The notes under the pieces: generated by a model
Databases searched by the model: none
Told to the model about the DNA's origin: nothing
Seen by the model: the letters and a program-made list of their open reading frames with translations, nothing else
Origin: Lingula anatina
Lineage: Eukaryota; Brachiopoda; Lingulata; Lingulida; Lingulidae
Length of the DNA stretch: 64,000 nt
Reading direction: 5' to 3'
NCBI RefSeq assembly: GCF_001039355.2
Contig: NW_019775451.1
Span: 209,682 to 273,681, forward strand
In this document: positions 11,401 through 23,986 of the stretch, in pieces
Position numbering within the stretch: position 1 is the first letter of the stretch
Layout: the number at the start of each line of letters is the position of its first letter
Made by a program: the position numbers and the translations under genes

Positions 11401-13632
11401 ATGAGGACAATTCTGATCTTCAGTCTTGTATTATTGAACATACAAGTCTTAGTTCAGGCTGGTAAACCGAAGACTGCAGATGACTATATGAACATATGCA
11501 TTACCTTGCCAGTAGAAGGGGCCAGTAAGGCAGCTCCATCACCCGAGCCAGGTTTGGAGGTGCGACTTTGTGCATGTATGTATGTATGTTTGTATAGTAT
11601 GTATGTTTATGTGTGTATGTGTGTGTGTGTGTGTTTGTGTGTGTAAGAGAGATCATGAAAAAATAGTCAAGACGCGTACATGTCTTTGTGTGAGTAAAAG
11701 AGGAGAGAGAGGTTTTCACTATAAAGTATCATAAAAGGTAAGCATTTTACCTATTTTAATGTAGGCGAACCACATAGCGAGATGACCGGGCCAAATAATG
11801 ATTGATTGTACACAAGTTTTAATGTTAAGGGTTCAATAATTGTGCTGCAAAACTCACAGAATGATAATTATTTTTGGGGGATGCTAATAACCTCCCATAA
11901 TGGCACTATTCCAGTAACAAGGTTACTTAATAAATGACATGCAAAATCCGTACACCCCTTCTCTGAATTATAACTGATAGGCGTACCTTAAAGATTGTGA
12001 CAACGAGTGCACACATATTTACTGGAATTCTCCGTATTTCCTGACGAATATTTGCTTGCACAGCTTCTATTGCTTGTTGACTGTGGTTGCAGATTTTTTT
12101 CAGAAATCCAAAAACAAGTATATGGGGAAATCAGGGGAGTGTGCTGTATAAGAATTGAGATTTTGATGAAAGATAAACCCATGCCCATGGAGGGGAATTT
12201 TTTTCTCTTGAGGGAAAATCGCCCTCATTTGGGAAACTCTAGGGAAACGTTTGAGTGATTAGAGCGAGCAACATATTTGGTCCAACCTGTTATCTATTGT
12301 ACAATCATTTCAGAACTGTCACGCACGAATTACAGTGCATTTGAAAGGCTGGTAGCCTAAAGGTGAAACAACCAACATAAGAGGACTGATAAACATGAAC
12401 AGCCACGTTTGCCAATTTTAATTAAAAGGCTGACAGTTAAAAGTTAAAAAAAGCATGTCATATTTTGTGCTTTTTAAAATAATTGTTCGACGACTAAAGC
12501 AGCTATGCTGGTGAAGTGAACTGTTTTATTACATCAGTTCCAGGCAATGGTAATGATCCTTTGTTCAAACGTAGACAAAAACGTTACTCGAATATGAGGT
12601 AAACCTCTATAAATATCTAACGTGTTGTCATTGAAGTACGAATAAAGCTGCGACGTCAGAGGCCCCTGTTTTCACAGATCTGCCAAACAGACAGAATGTA
12701 AAATGTAAAAAGAGGAAGCAACTTTTTTGATCAGCTGATGAGATAGTGTTTGAATCATAAAGGGTTATTTGAATCACATATAAAGGGATAATAACTCTTC
12801 GTTTCAGCCAAAAAATGAATTTTCCTGGAGTAAACAACAATTTTTCCATACTGACCAATGGTTAATGAATCCATTTTTACATTCAAAGTTAGTCTCTGGT
12901 TTTGTTCTTAAAAGTTTGGTTTTTTGTTAAAATATCTTAAGAGATTTTAACAGAGCATAGCTTTCAATGGAGGTCACGTGGTCTAAAGACAAGCTCAGAT
13001 ATCAGAATAATAGCTATAACTGCCGTTTTTGTGGTAAAACAGAATATATTATATTTCTATGAGTTCACACAATGTTTTTATTGTGAAATATAGATCTCAT
13101 ACGAAGAGTTATTATCCCTTTACGTTAAGAGGTGTACGATTTAAAACGCCTGTAAAGCACACCTTAATGTTGAACAATGATGTCGCAAAATAATAAATCA
13201 AACGATTCTCCTACTTTTTGATATCTCAATAGCATTTTATAATTTACCTGAACTTATACGTACTATCGTTCAAACCTCTCAAACATAAGAAGCCACACTT
13301 CCTATTCGTATTAAACATAAAGTGTAAATGGTCTTGTCAAATCGCGTCGAATGCATCACGTTTATTTCAACCTCTGTGATTTTTTTCTAGTGTCCAAGTT
13401 TCCGAGAAAGGTCCTGTTGCAACACGAACGCAACTGCAGACTTCCTGGAAAACCACGTGTGGGATTCAATGGTAGATTACCTCCACTGTCCAGAGAAACC
13501 GCGTCTTTCCCCAAAGTGTGAGAGACTAACGCACCAAGAAATTTGCTTCTTTGCCTGTTCACCAAACCTCGGCCCATGGACTGTCAAAGCAGTACGCACA
13601 ATGACCTCTGCTGGATCGTCTATATTTTCCTG

Positions 13633-13673
<41 letters not shown>

Positions 13674-14660
13674 AGTGAGAGAGAGAGAGAGAGGGGGGAG
13701 AGAGTGGGTGTGCAAAGAAAATATATTTTGCAATAAGCCGGATCGACTTATATCCTATGTTTAAGATGACATGCTTTTCTTAAAACGAATTGGCGCCATT
13801 TTGTATACAGTTGCTAAAGTGAATCTTGTACATACAAAAGATGGGGAATCATGATCAAAGTAATCAGGACAAAAGTCATGGGTAAAATACCTAAAAACAA
13901 TCTCTCTCCCTGTCGCTCCTTGTCGTTTTTAATCTTTCAGTCTTATTTCATTACAGTATGAACAACCGGATTTCGAGATTCTTGATCAGGTACCAATTTG
14001 TGCCAGCCAATGTAAAAAATGGTGGAATGCCTGCAAAGAGGAATACACTTGCCACAGGAACTGGGTCACTGACATGGACTGGGACGGTAAGTTGTTCCAC
14101 CTGATTGGACTAGAACGTCCAAGGTAAATGTCGTCATCTGATTATAGGTACAGGGATTGGTGAAAATACCCATAACTTTAAAATGGCCATAAATGTTTGG
14201 TTGATTTAAACTGATGTGATTTTGGACGACAATAGCCCCTATAGATGCGGACGGGCCTTTGTAAATTATGTATATCCAAAGTGATATTCTTGTACATGTA
14301 CATTTTAATGAAATAATTAAGTGAATTTACTTCAAAAACAATTATCCCAGCACATCAATTATCTAAAGTGCGTCACTGTCCTTCAGATAGCCACGTGTAC
14401 TATAAACATAATCAAGGTAAATAATATTGAATTCTGTGGATTATATTCTAGAGATAAACAGCTGCAAGGAGGGCTCGGTGTGTAGGAAATACAAAGAGTT
14501 CTACAGCTCTGCGGCCGACTTCTGCAACACCATATGGCACGGTGCCTACAAGGTGGTGTCAGACTCGGAACCCTGCATGGTATTCGCCTTCGATACCTCG
14601 AAACCCAACCCAAATACAGCTGTGGCTCAAGCTGCTGCCGAGGAAAAGGCGACTGCATAA
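11401..14660 (+). CDS. Folate-receptor-like secreted protein, gene C
   Basis: Exons 11401-11559, 13391-13591, 13957-14086 and 14452-14660 join in phases 0, 0, 1 to 232 aa. Residues 1-20 are a signal peptide (MRTILIFSLVLLNIQVLVQA). Exon 2 carries CPSFRERSCC, an N-glycosylation sequon (NAT), SPKCERLTHQE and CSPNLGPW. Exon 3 carries CASQCKKWWNACKEEYTC, and exon 4 SCKEGSVCRKY and FDTSKPNPN. All 16 family cysteines are present. It stops at EEKATA with no GPI tail, so a secreted ligand carrier is inferred; the ligand (folate, riboflavin or other) cannot be read from the sequence. Inverted CCAAT is at 11298-11302 and TACGTCA at 11327-11333. A MITE lies in intron 1. Closest paralogue in the window: gene E. 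Confidence 0.88.
12782..13122. mobile_element. MITE family 1 copy in intron 1 of gene C
   Basis: About 341 bp with inverted ends TAAAGGGATAATAACTCTTC and GAAGAGTTATTATCCCTTTA. The matching intron of genes A and F has no insertion. The TA at the ends suggests a TA-targeting (Tc1/mariner-type) MITE. Further copies are at 59284-60065 and 61606-61943. Confidence 0.85.
13634..13698 (+). repeat. (CT)n-(GT)n-(GA)n after exon 2 donor (C)
   Basis: Compound microsatellite starting about 40 bp after the exon 2 donor. Confidence 0.85.
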
Positions 14661-15639
14661 AATCGCTTTGTGGCTAAGTTTGAATTTAGTCGAATTGTGC
14701 GCTTGTAGATTCTCCCTGCATGATCAGATAAAGCTCTACAAAATAGGGTGTTTTTATTTCGTTACCATGCTTTTTACATGATACACATGATAACAGAATA
14801 TAACATAACATCTCGAGCAAAACCAAGTTCTCTAAATTTTGAGTTCAGTTAATCGTGTTAACTATGAAGCTATTTTTATCTGCTACGACAAGAATTTTTT
14901 TGGCCAATGAGGACACTGCTGAAAACTCAACATGCAATATCTGGAAGCAAATACTGGGGTGCAATCGTCTGGTATTTGGCAATGTCCGCCGTCTAAAATA
15001 TGAAACCGAAAAATAATATTTGAACAATCTGTACATTATGAAATATTTAAGCCCATTTTATTGACTATGCATAACAAAATAGCAGATGCCTTTGTAAGGC
15101 TTCCCTTATTATTCTTTAGCGTAGATATGTATCTGCCTAATTTGAGTGACTAGACGGTCCAACAACAGGCAAATGTTGTTTACTGCTCTTCATTCCACAA
15201 GTTATTTGAGGTCACGAACTGATTTTATTCCTTCGCAATGGTGTTATCTTTTCAACTCCGTTTGTCTGCTTGTTTGACGCCAGCCAAACTCTAAAACTAA
15301 TGGATGAATTCTGATGAAAATTTTAGAAATATTAAAGCCGTTTATCACTTTTATGTTAGCTTATTTATTAGAAAGGTAAAGTAAATTAAATTAGAAAGAT
15401 GAAGTAATTTACGGATATATCAAATTTACCTTACATAAAATGTTCTTCGGAATTTTCCAATTGGTTTTACAAACAAATGTGTTTATTTTCGGATATAAGA
15501 GGCAGACAGCATTTCTATGATTTCGAACAAAAATGGGTTTTTATCGTCATGCTTGTAAGCCATCATACAGATATTGATGCACTGATACAAACTAGTGAGT
15601 CTCTCCAACCTTCTCTACCCTCTGTACCTAGAGCAGAAC
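14661..15639. other. Intergenic region C to D
   Basis: 3' flank conserved with those of A and E. A short stretch (TTTCTATGATTTCGAACAAA, then a SHHTDIDA-like reading frame) precedes the minisatellite. No supported gene. Confidence 0.55.
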
Positions 15640-15895
15640 CAGTGCCAGAACCCAGAACTGAACCCGCATCGACTTCAGAACCGGCAACGGGACCAGAACC
15701 CGTACCCAGTTCAAAACCAGAGCCCAGACCAGAACCCGTACCCAATGCAGAACCAGATCACAGACCAGAACCCGTACCCAATTCAGAACCAGAGCCCGGA
15801 CCAGAACCCGTACCCAATTCAGAACCAGAGCCCGGACCAGAACCCGTACCCAATTCAGAACCAGAGCCCAGACCATAACCCGTACCCAGTTCAGA
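15640..15895. repeat. 36-bp minisatellite array
   Basis: About seven units, including three nearly identical consecutive copies with CCCAATTCAGAACCAGAGCC, which indicates recent local expansion. Confidence 0.9.
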
Positions 15896-16491
15896 ACCAA
15901 TGGTGGTTCTTGTAATAAGAGGTAGCACATAGTATATACAAAAGCAATGTCAGCCGGAAAAAAAGATTAAATAATACACTTATATGTTTTTATTCCATAC
16001 CATCGCGTCTAGGGATTGGCACAATAATCTGTACCTTGTTAAGCTTGAACTTTGTGAAAGTAAATTCAAATCGTTCAAATCGTAGCACAATGATGTATAA
16101 ATCGTAACACGATGGCGGATAAACAGAAATATTTAAAACAGTTGTTTGTTATTCAAGTTCAACAAAAAGAATTGTTGTTTGTGTAATCATTAATTTCGTG
16201 TGAAAGTATTAATATATACATTGTTATTCAGTTCATATTGCCTTCTGTCTTGTGATGATATATCCTTCCATACATAATACGTGACAGTGGTAATTCACCT
16301 TTATGGTGACTAATACACCATTGAAATATGACATGTCAATAATTCCCAGTATTAGGCCTCTCGTCTCTCGTATTAAATTGTTTTGAAAATACATTTGTAA
16401 ACGTCTTCTCTCAGCATGCGTCTGACCGTCTACTATTACGTGTTGTGCACCATTTTGTTGGTAATACTGTCACTGGCACAACTGCAATTTG

Positions 16492-16527
16492 ATTGGCCCT
16501 GGCAGCAATGATCCAAATGCTACGTCA
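16492..16527 (+). promoter_or_regulatory. Conserved inverted CCAAT plus CRE-like block (gene D)
   Basis: ATTGG at 16492-16496 and TACGTCA at 16521-16527, about 100 bp before the start codon and with constant spacing. Equivalent ATTGG sites are at 8383 (B), 11298 (C), 20478 (E), 27725 (F), 32738 (G) and 39860 (H). Equivalent (T)ACGTCA sites are at 1448 (A), 8412, 11327, 20507, 27754, 32767 (AACGTCA) and 39889. No TATA box is seen. Conservation is observed; promoter function is inferred. Confidence 0.45.
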
Positions 16528-16598
16528 TACAAGTGACCATCAATATAGCAATGAAAATAGGACTCCGCATCATTTTGTTCAATTCCACACGTATGATA

Positions 16599-16835
16599 AT
16601 GAAAACAAATCTGATCTTCAGTCTCGTTTTACTGAACATCCAAGTCTTAGTTCAGGCTGGTGAACCGAAGACTGCAGATGACTACATGAACATGTGTATT
16701 ACCTTGCCAATAGAAGGGGCTAGCAAGGCAGTTGCATCACCCGAGCCAGATTTGGAGGTGAGAGTTTGTTTATGTATGTATGTTTATGCGTGCATGTGTG
16801 TGTTTGTATGTTTGTGTGTGCTTGTGTGTGCTTGT

Positions 16836-16895
<60 letters not shown>

Positions 16896-18542
16896 AAATA
16901 GTCAAAACACGTGCGCGTGTGTTTCTGTGACTAAAAGAGAGGGAGAGAGAGGTTTTGCTGACATTCGTTTCGTTGAATACATTATGTGGATGGTGTGTAA
17001 TAGTGACAATAATGGCACATGTAGATCTACAAATATAAGATGGTCAAGTATTGGTAAGAAAACCACAAGAGACTGAGAATAGTTGAAAAAACATTTCTTG
17101 TAGGGATGATATAAGGTGAACATTGTTATGTGTCTTCGATTCTCTGGAGAACATAAAATTTGATTTAATTTAATTTCTTAGCCTAATGTCGGTCTCCTTC
17201 AGACTGGCTTAACTGTTAGAAGACCATCTAGAATTGAATTGTTTTGTGAGATTAAATTTATAGAGGTACAGCATGTGAGCTGTTAGCAGTCAATGGATAC
17301 TATTTACCCATAACGACAGGACCTTAGTCACCACTTTAGCAGTAAACTAGATAAACTGCTCCAAAGCAATGTCATTGTAACGCTGCTGTCATTAAATGCA
17401 GCAATATTTTATGTCATTCCACCAAAAAATATTTAAACTGCAATATATATGATTAGAACGAGCAACATTTTGGCCTACCTGATATATTTATGATTATAGA
17501 ACGAGCAACATTTTGGCCCACCTGTTATCTGTTGTGCATTGAAAGTCGGGTACCTTAAAGTGAAAAAATACATTACAGGACTGATTAAAATGAACAGCCA
17601 AGTTTACCCATTTAAATGAAAAGACTGACAGTTGAAAAAAGCACGTCATATTTTATGCTTTTTTAAATAATTGATCAGAGACTAAAGCAGCTATGCTGGT
17701 ACAGTGAACTGTTTTATAACATCAGTTCCAGACATTGGTAATTATCCTTTGTTCAGACGTAGACAAAAATGGTACATGAATATGAGAGAAACCTCTATAA
17801 ATACCTTACATGTTGTTATTCAAGGATGATTAAAACAGTGACGCCAGACACCCCTGTTTTCACACAAGATTTGCAAATTAGAGAGCGAAAAATGCAAAAA
17901 AAAAAAAAAGGAATGAACTTTGTGCTTACAGTTTCTATAAACTGATTAGATAGTATTCAATTTATTGCGGGTTATTTTAATCACATTCTATGTTACAAAG
18001 TGTATGATTTAAAGCACCTGTTAAGCTCTCCTTAAATTGCACGTTTCTCCTGTTTTTGATATCTCTATAGAATTTAACAACGTGCCTTATCTTAAATGTA
18101 CAATCGTTCAAACCTATCATATATAATAACATAAGAAGCCACAGTTTCTGCTCAAAAGAATCAGGTGGCGTGTACTTCGATACGACAAGCAAGATGTTGG
18201 ACTTACTCGTATTACTGAAATGTAAAGCGTAAATGGCCTTGTCAAACTGCGTCAAATGCATGGCGTTTATTTCGACCTAAGTGTTTTTTTTTTCTAGTGT
18301 CCAAGTTTCCGAGAAAGGTCCTGTTGCAACACGAACGCAACTGCAGATTTTCTGGAGAATCATGTGTGGAATTCAATGTTTAATTACGTCCACTGTCCAG
18401 AGAAACCACGTCTGTCACCGGAATGTGAGAGACTAATGCACCAAGATATATGCTTCTATGCCTGTTCACCAAACCTTGGTCCTTGGATTATCAAGGCAGT
18501 ACGTACAATTACTGATGTCTGTTGGATCGTCTGTGTGTCCCT

Positions 18543-18579
<37 letters not shown>

Positions 18580-18805
18580 GTATGCGTCGGGATGTAAAGA
18601 AGAGATAAGTTGCACTTAGCCGCGTTGCTAAATATACTTTTTTTAAATAAAAATACTGTGTATCTGACATGTGCTCCGAACAAAAAAATCGTGTATTTAT
18701 GTTTGCAGTTGCAAAGGGGAATATTGTGTAAGTATTTTAAGGATGGGTAAACATCATGTATAAAGTGAAAATTAAGTGGAAAAGTCATGAGCAAGATCCC
18801 TGAAA

Positions 18806-18844
<39 letters not shown>

Positions 18845-18979
18845 GTCATATATAGAAGCGGAGCCAAGAAATCTTTCAGCCTTATTTAGAGTGAAACCAT
18901 GATGCTAAGTCATTTTTCCAAATACTCATATTTCATGGGAATTTTAGAAAATTAAAATGTTGCGTTTCTTTTTTCCTTG

Positions 18980-19010
<31 letters not shown>

Positions 19011-19730
19011 CAAGAGAAGTTATGAGCAAGCTACCTGAAATACATATCTCTCTCTCCCAAATTTAACCATTCCATTACAGTATGAACAGCCGGATTTCGA
19101 GCTCCTTGATCAGGTACCACTTTGTGCCAGCCTGTGTGAAGAATGGTGGAATGCCTGTAAAGAGGAATACACTTGTCATAGGGACTGGATCACTGACATG
19201 GACTGGGGCGGTGAGTGATGCCATCTGATTCATGCTGATCTCCTAAAATAAATCAATAGGAAAAATGTCGAATTTTGGTTGATTTATACAGATGTGCTTT
19301 TTAAACGGCTGGCCTGTATTGATACAGATGGCGCCTTTGTAAATTATGACTTTTTCCTGACATCGTATATTCTACTACATTTAAAAGAAATAATAAAGTG
19401 AAGCTTGCAACAAAAACAGCGATGCCAGAAAAATTGTCTTAATGAGTCACTGCCCAGCAGGTAGACACATACACCAGAAACATAACCATGCTCAATAATA
19501 TTAAATTGTGTTTATCCCTAGAAATCAACAGCTGCAAGGAGGGCTCGGTGTGTAAAAAGTACAAAGAGTTTTACAGCTCCGCCGCCGACTTTTGCACCAC
19601 CGTATGGCACGATGTCTACAAGGTGGTCCCAGACTCTGAACCCTGCATGGTGTTCACATTCGATCCCTCCAAACCAAACCCAAATACAGCCGTGGCTCAA
19701 GCTGCTGCCGAGGAAAAGGCTGCCGCATAA
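16599..19730 (+). CDS. Folate-receptor-like secreted protein, gene D
   Basis: Exons 16599-16757, 18298-18498, 19081-19210 and 19522-19730; 232 aa, all junctions GT-AG and in phase. Signal peptide MKTNLIFSLVLLNIQ. Motifs: CPSFRERSCC, SPECERLMHQDICFYACSP, CASLCEEWWNAC, CKEGSVCKKYKEFY and FDPSKPNPN. All 16 cysteines are retained. It ends EEKAAA with no membrane anchor. No lesion was found, so this is one of the cleanest copies. In-frame ATGs also occur upstream, but the MKT start is the only one preserved in all eight A-H copies. Predicted extracellular vitamin-binding-type fold; ligand unknown. Confidence 0.9.
16760..16896 (+). repeat. TG then AG microsatellite after exon 1 donor (D)
   Basis: TG-rich tract followed by a long (AG)n, directly downstream of the GTGAGA donor. 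Confidence 0.85.
18541..18577 (+). repeat. (CT)n after exon 2 donor (D)
   Basis: CT tract about 45 bp after the donor. A second (CT)n lies at 18810-18842 and an (AT)n at 18983-19010 in the same intron. Confidence 0.85.
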
Positions 19731-20593
19731 AACCGCTTTGTGGCTAAATTTTGAATTGAATGTAATTGTGCGCTTGTAGAATCTCCTTGCATAATCAGAT
19801 AAAACCCACTCTGCAAAATGTTTTTTTTACTCCATTACCATGCTTTTTACATGATGAACATAATAACAAATTATGACATAATATCCTAAACAAAACCAAG
19901 TTCTCTTACTATTGAGTTCAGTTAATCTTGCTAAATATGAAGCTATTTTTATCCTATACGGCATGAACCCTACCAAAAACTTAACAAGCAATACTGGAAG
20001 CAAATGTTGTTATGCAATGGTCTCATTTCTTTGACATTGCCGACACTGACCGACACCCCGCTTAGATCAAGGTGAGGTTATGTCCTCCATTCTTCATATC
20101 ATTATATATTGGTCCTATATCTAGGTCATAATGATGTATATGGCTGTATTTATCGCCAGTGAATTAAAAAATATTATTCTTCAAAGCCCGAATCAGAACC
20201 CTTACACAGTCCAAAGACAGAACCCAGACCCACTTTAGAACCAAAACAACTAAAATCAAATAAAATGTTCGTTAATTCTACCCTCTAAAGTATGTTGACT
20301 CTGTGTATATTTTCAGCCATGTCGTTCTCAGGATTAAGCCTCTCGTCTCACGTATTGGATTATTTTGAAAATATGTTTGTAAAAAGTCTTCTCTCGGCAT
20401 ACGTCTAACGGCCTACTATTGCGTATTGTGCACTGTTGTTTTGTTAGTAATGTTGTCACCGGCATGACTTCAGTTTGATTGGCCCTGACAGCAATGATCC
20501 AAATGCTACGTCAGACAAGGTACTGTCAATATAACACAGATAAGAGGGTTAAGAGGATCACACATCATTTTGTTCAACTCCACGCGTATGATA
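19731..20593. other. Intergenic region D to E
   Basis: Short spacer holding only about two decayed units of the 36-bp repeat (around 20185-20245), then the conserved promoter-proximal block. No gene recognised. Confidence 0.6.
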
Positions 20594-20808
20594 ATGAAGA
20601 CAATTCTGATCTTCAGTCTTGTATTATTTAACATACAAGTCTTAGTTCAGGCTGGTAAACCGAAGACTGCAGATGACTACATGAACATGTGTGTTATATT
20701 GCCAATGGAAGGGGCCAGCAAGACAGCTCCATCGCCCGAGCCAGATTTGGAGGTGTGAGTTTGTTTATGTTTGCATGTATGTATATATAATAAGTTTATT
20801 TATGTGTG

Positions 20809-20847
<39 letters not shown>

Positions 20848-22572
20848 AAGTAGGAATGAGAAAGTAAGTGAAAACGCGTACACGTATAGGGCCTATGATT
20901 GTGTGATAACGAGAGAGAGAGAGGTTTTGCTGACATTCGTTTCGTTGAATGCATAACGTGTATGGTGACGTGCAATATTTAGTGACAATATAGTGCATGT
21001 AGATTTAAAAATATAAGATGGTCGAATACTGGAAATAACACCACGAAATTAAGCATAGGAGATAGATGATTCTTTAAGACACGTCATACATCTTGCTATC
21101 AAGTGAACATTGATAAATTCCTGTAATAACTCGTTTGTTATGTGTACTTGATCCTCTAGAAGACATTGAGTGAGGTCAGAATTCCAGGTATGTTATGTGT
21201 TAGGTGTTAGTGTTACATATCTGTTAACATTCCTGTTAACCCAGGTAAGAAAACATGGAGTTCAGGTAAACAGTCTGTTGACATGTGGTCACCATCCTGC
21301 TATTCGGCTGCAGCATGTTGTTAACAGGCTGATAGCCCCATGTCGACCCACTTCCTGGTGTGTTACACAGGCTCTCAATTAACAGCAGTTGTACGATTGT
21401 AATTTGGGCTCTCTCGAGTGTAATAGCCTGCAAATCAGGCTCAACTATAATCTTCACTGAGGAGGCTACTAGAAATTAGGCCAAAACTAAATATCTCTGC
21501 TAACACTAACATATTCAGTCTTGACCTCTTGAAGATGTAACACCAGCTTAACCACTTGGTGGTTAAACTTTCTAAAGTTAAGAGGAATTCAAATGTTTTA
21601 TTTCTGACGTGCTAAATATCGAAAGCAGATAAGATAAAATAATTCTGTGATAACCCCTCATTTATCCATTCAGAAACTGATAAGCAATTGAAAATTTAAA
21701 CTTTACACTTTTAGTTTGCTCTGATTAATTTAACATTTTATGTAACAGAGATGTTTGGTGTAACACCGTCTGTTACAGGAACTGTAGTTTTCAACAGATC
21801 TGCTACACTAACATAGGTGTTACACAGGTGTTTAGTAAACGGTCAGAATTGTTGATTAATGTAACATATCTGTAACACTAACACTTAACAAACCTGGCAT
21901 TATGACCTCACCCATTGAGTTGGTTTCATTGTAATTTCTTTTCCTAATGTCGGTCGAGGTCTCCTTCAGACTGGCTTATCTGTTGGAAGACCTTCATCTT
22001 AAACTGACTAGTCATTTGCAAGGTTAAATTTTATAGAGGTACATTATCTGTGCTGTAAGCAATCAATGGATATATTTACCCATAACGACATGACCATAGT
22101 TTCGACTTTAGCAGTGAGCTAGACAAACGCCTCCAAATAACAATGGTAATTCTAACGTTGTTGCCATTAAATGCAGCAGTTTATTATGTATTCTCACATA
22201 CTTATACTTGAGATCTGTGATGACATTAATTTACAATTCACTATAAGTGCTCTAAAATCCAACAAATTTCTTGACGAATGTTTGCTTACACAGTCTCTAT
22301 TCTTTGTTGATTGTGGATGCAGCCATTTTTTCAGAAATCCATAATAAAGAAATTTGTTGGGAAAAAATCAAGTACTGCCATTATGATGAGAAATAAGGCT
22401 ATTTCCATGCAAAGAAATATCGGTCGGGAAACGTTAGCGTAATATTTGACTTGTTTAGGGAAATAAATAGCAAAACGACAGCATAAAAAAAACAAAACGA
22501 TCAACATTTTGGTTCAACCTGCAATCTCTCATACAAATATTCCAGAACTGTAACTTATGCAACGCAAAAAAA

Positions 22573-22651
<79 letters not shown>

Positions 22652-22965
22652 TGACTGATAAAAATTAACAGACAGGTTTGCCAACTTTAATGAAAATACT
22701 GACAGTTCAAAATAGGCTTGTCACTTAAATCATAGATGAAAGACTAAAGCAATGCTGGTATAGTGAACTGTTTTTATGACGCCATTTCCAGACGTTGGTG
22801 ATCATCCTTTTTTCAAACATTATAAATATAAATGTTACATAAATGTAACATAAATGATATAAACACGCCACCATATATGTCAAATCTGAGACATTTTGAT
22901 TAAAGATGGAGTTGCATTATCAAACTTAAAACATTAAAAATAGGTGAAATGTTTTGAACTTTACA

Positions 22966-23050
<85 letters not shown>

Positions 23051-23949
23051 CTTGAGGGGGGGGGGGGTGTTCTGGAGGGATTGTCCTGGGGAAAACTGTC
23101 ATGATACCATAAATGTCAGACATGTTCTCATTCAAGAACGATTAAAACTGTGACGTCAGACGCCCCTGTTTTCACACAAGATCTGCCAAACGGAAGCAAA
23201 AAAGTTTCAAGATTTTTTTTAAAGATTTTAAAATAAACAACCTCCTGTTGATCGGAGAAACTCATGGTTGGCGTTCACACATGTCTCATGTTTATTTATT
23301 TATTTATTTGTAATTGTCTATGAATGCTCCGCATAATTGAGCACTGCTTACTACACACACGCTCTATACATGTATATGTAAGCTAATATGAACGTATCCA
23401 AATCATTAAGGGTTATTTTAATGCATTTAAAGAGATAAAGTGTGCGATTTAAAACACAAGTAAAACGCACTAAGCACTTTATGTTAAGCAATAATGTTGC
23501 AAATGTTTTGATATCTCAATAAAGCTTTTATTCTATGTGAACCTACTAGCACAGTTTCTACACATAAGGAATGAAGTGCCGTTTATTTCTTTATGACAAG
23601 CCATACTTTTAGGTAATATATATTTTACTTAAGTGTAACTGATTTTGCTGAGTCGCGGCAATTACATTATGTTCATTTCAGCCTAAGTGTTTATTTTTCT
23701 ATAGTGTCCCAGTTTCCGAGAAAAGTCTTGCTGCAACACGAACGTAACTGCAGATTTCCTGGAGAACCACGTGTGGGGAACAGTGGTAAACTACGTCCAC
23801 TGTCCAGAGAAACCGCGTCTTTCCCCAAAGTGCGAGAGACTGACGCACCAAGAAATGTGCTTCTTTGCCTGTTCACCAAATCTCGGCCCGTGGATTGCCA
23901 AGCCAGTACGTACATTTAATGTTGTCTGTTGAGTCGTCTGTGTTTCCCT

Positions 23950-23986
<37 letters not shown>

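Larger units (their letters stand above)
9154..11930. repeat. Right copy of 2.8-kb direct duplication
   Basis: Near-identical to 6244-9024. It differs by scattered substitutions and small indels and lacks the terminal insertion, continuing directly into intron 1 of gene C. Confidence 0.9.
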
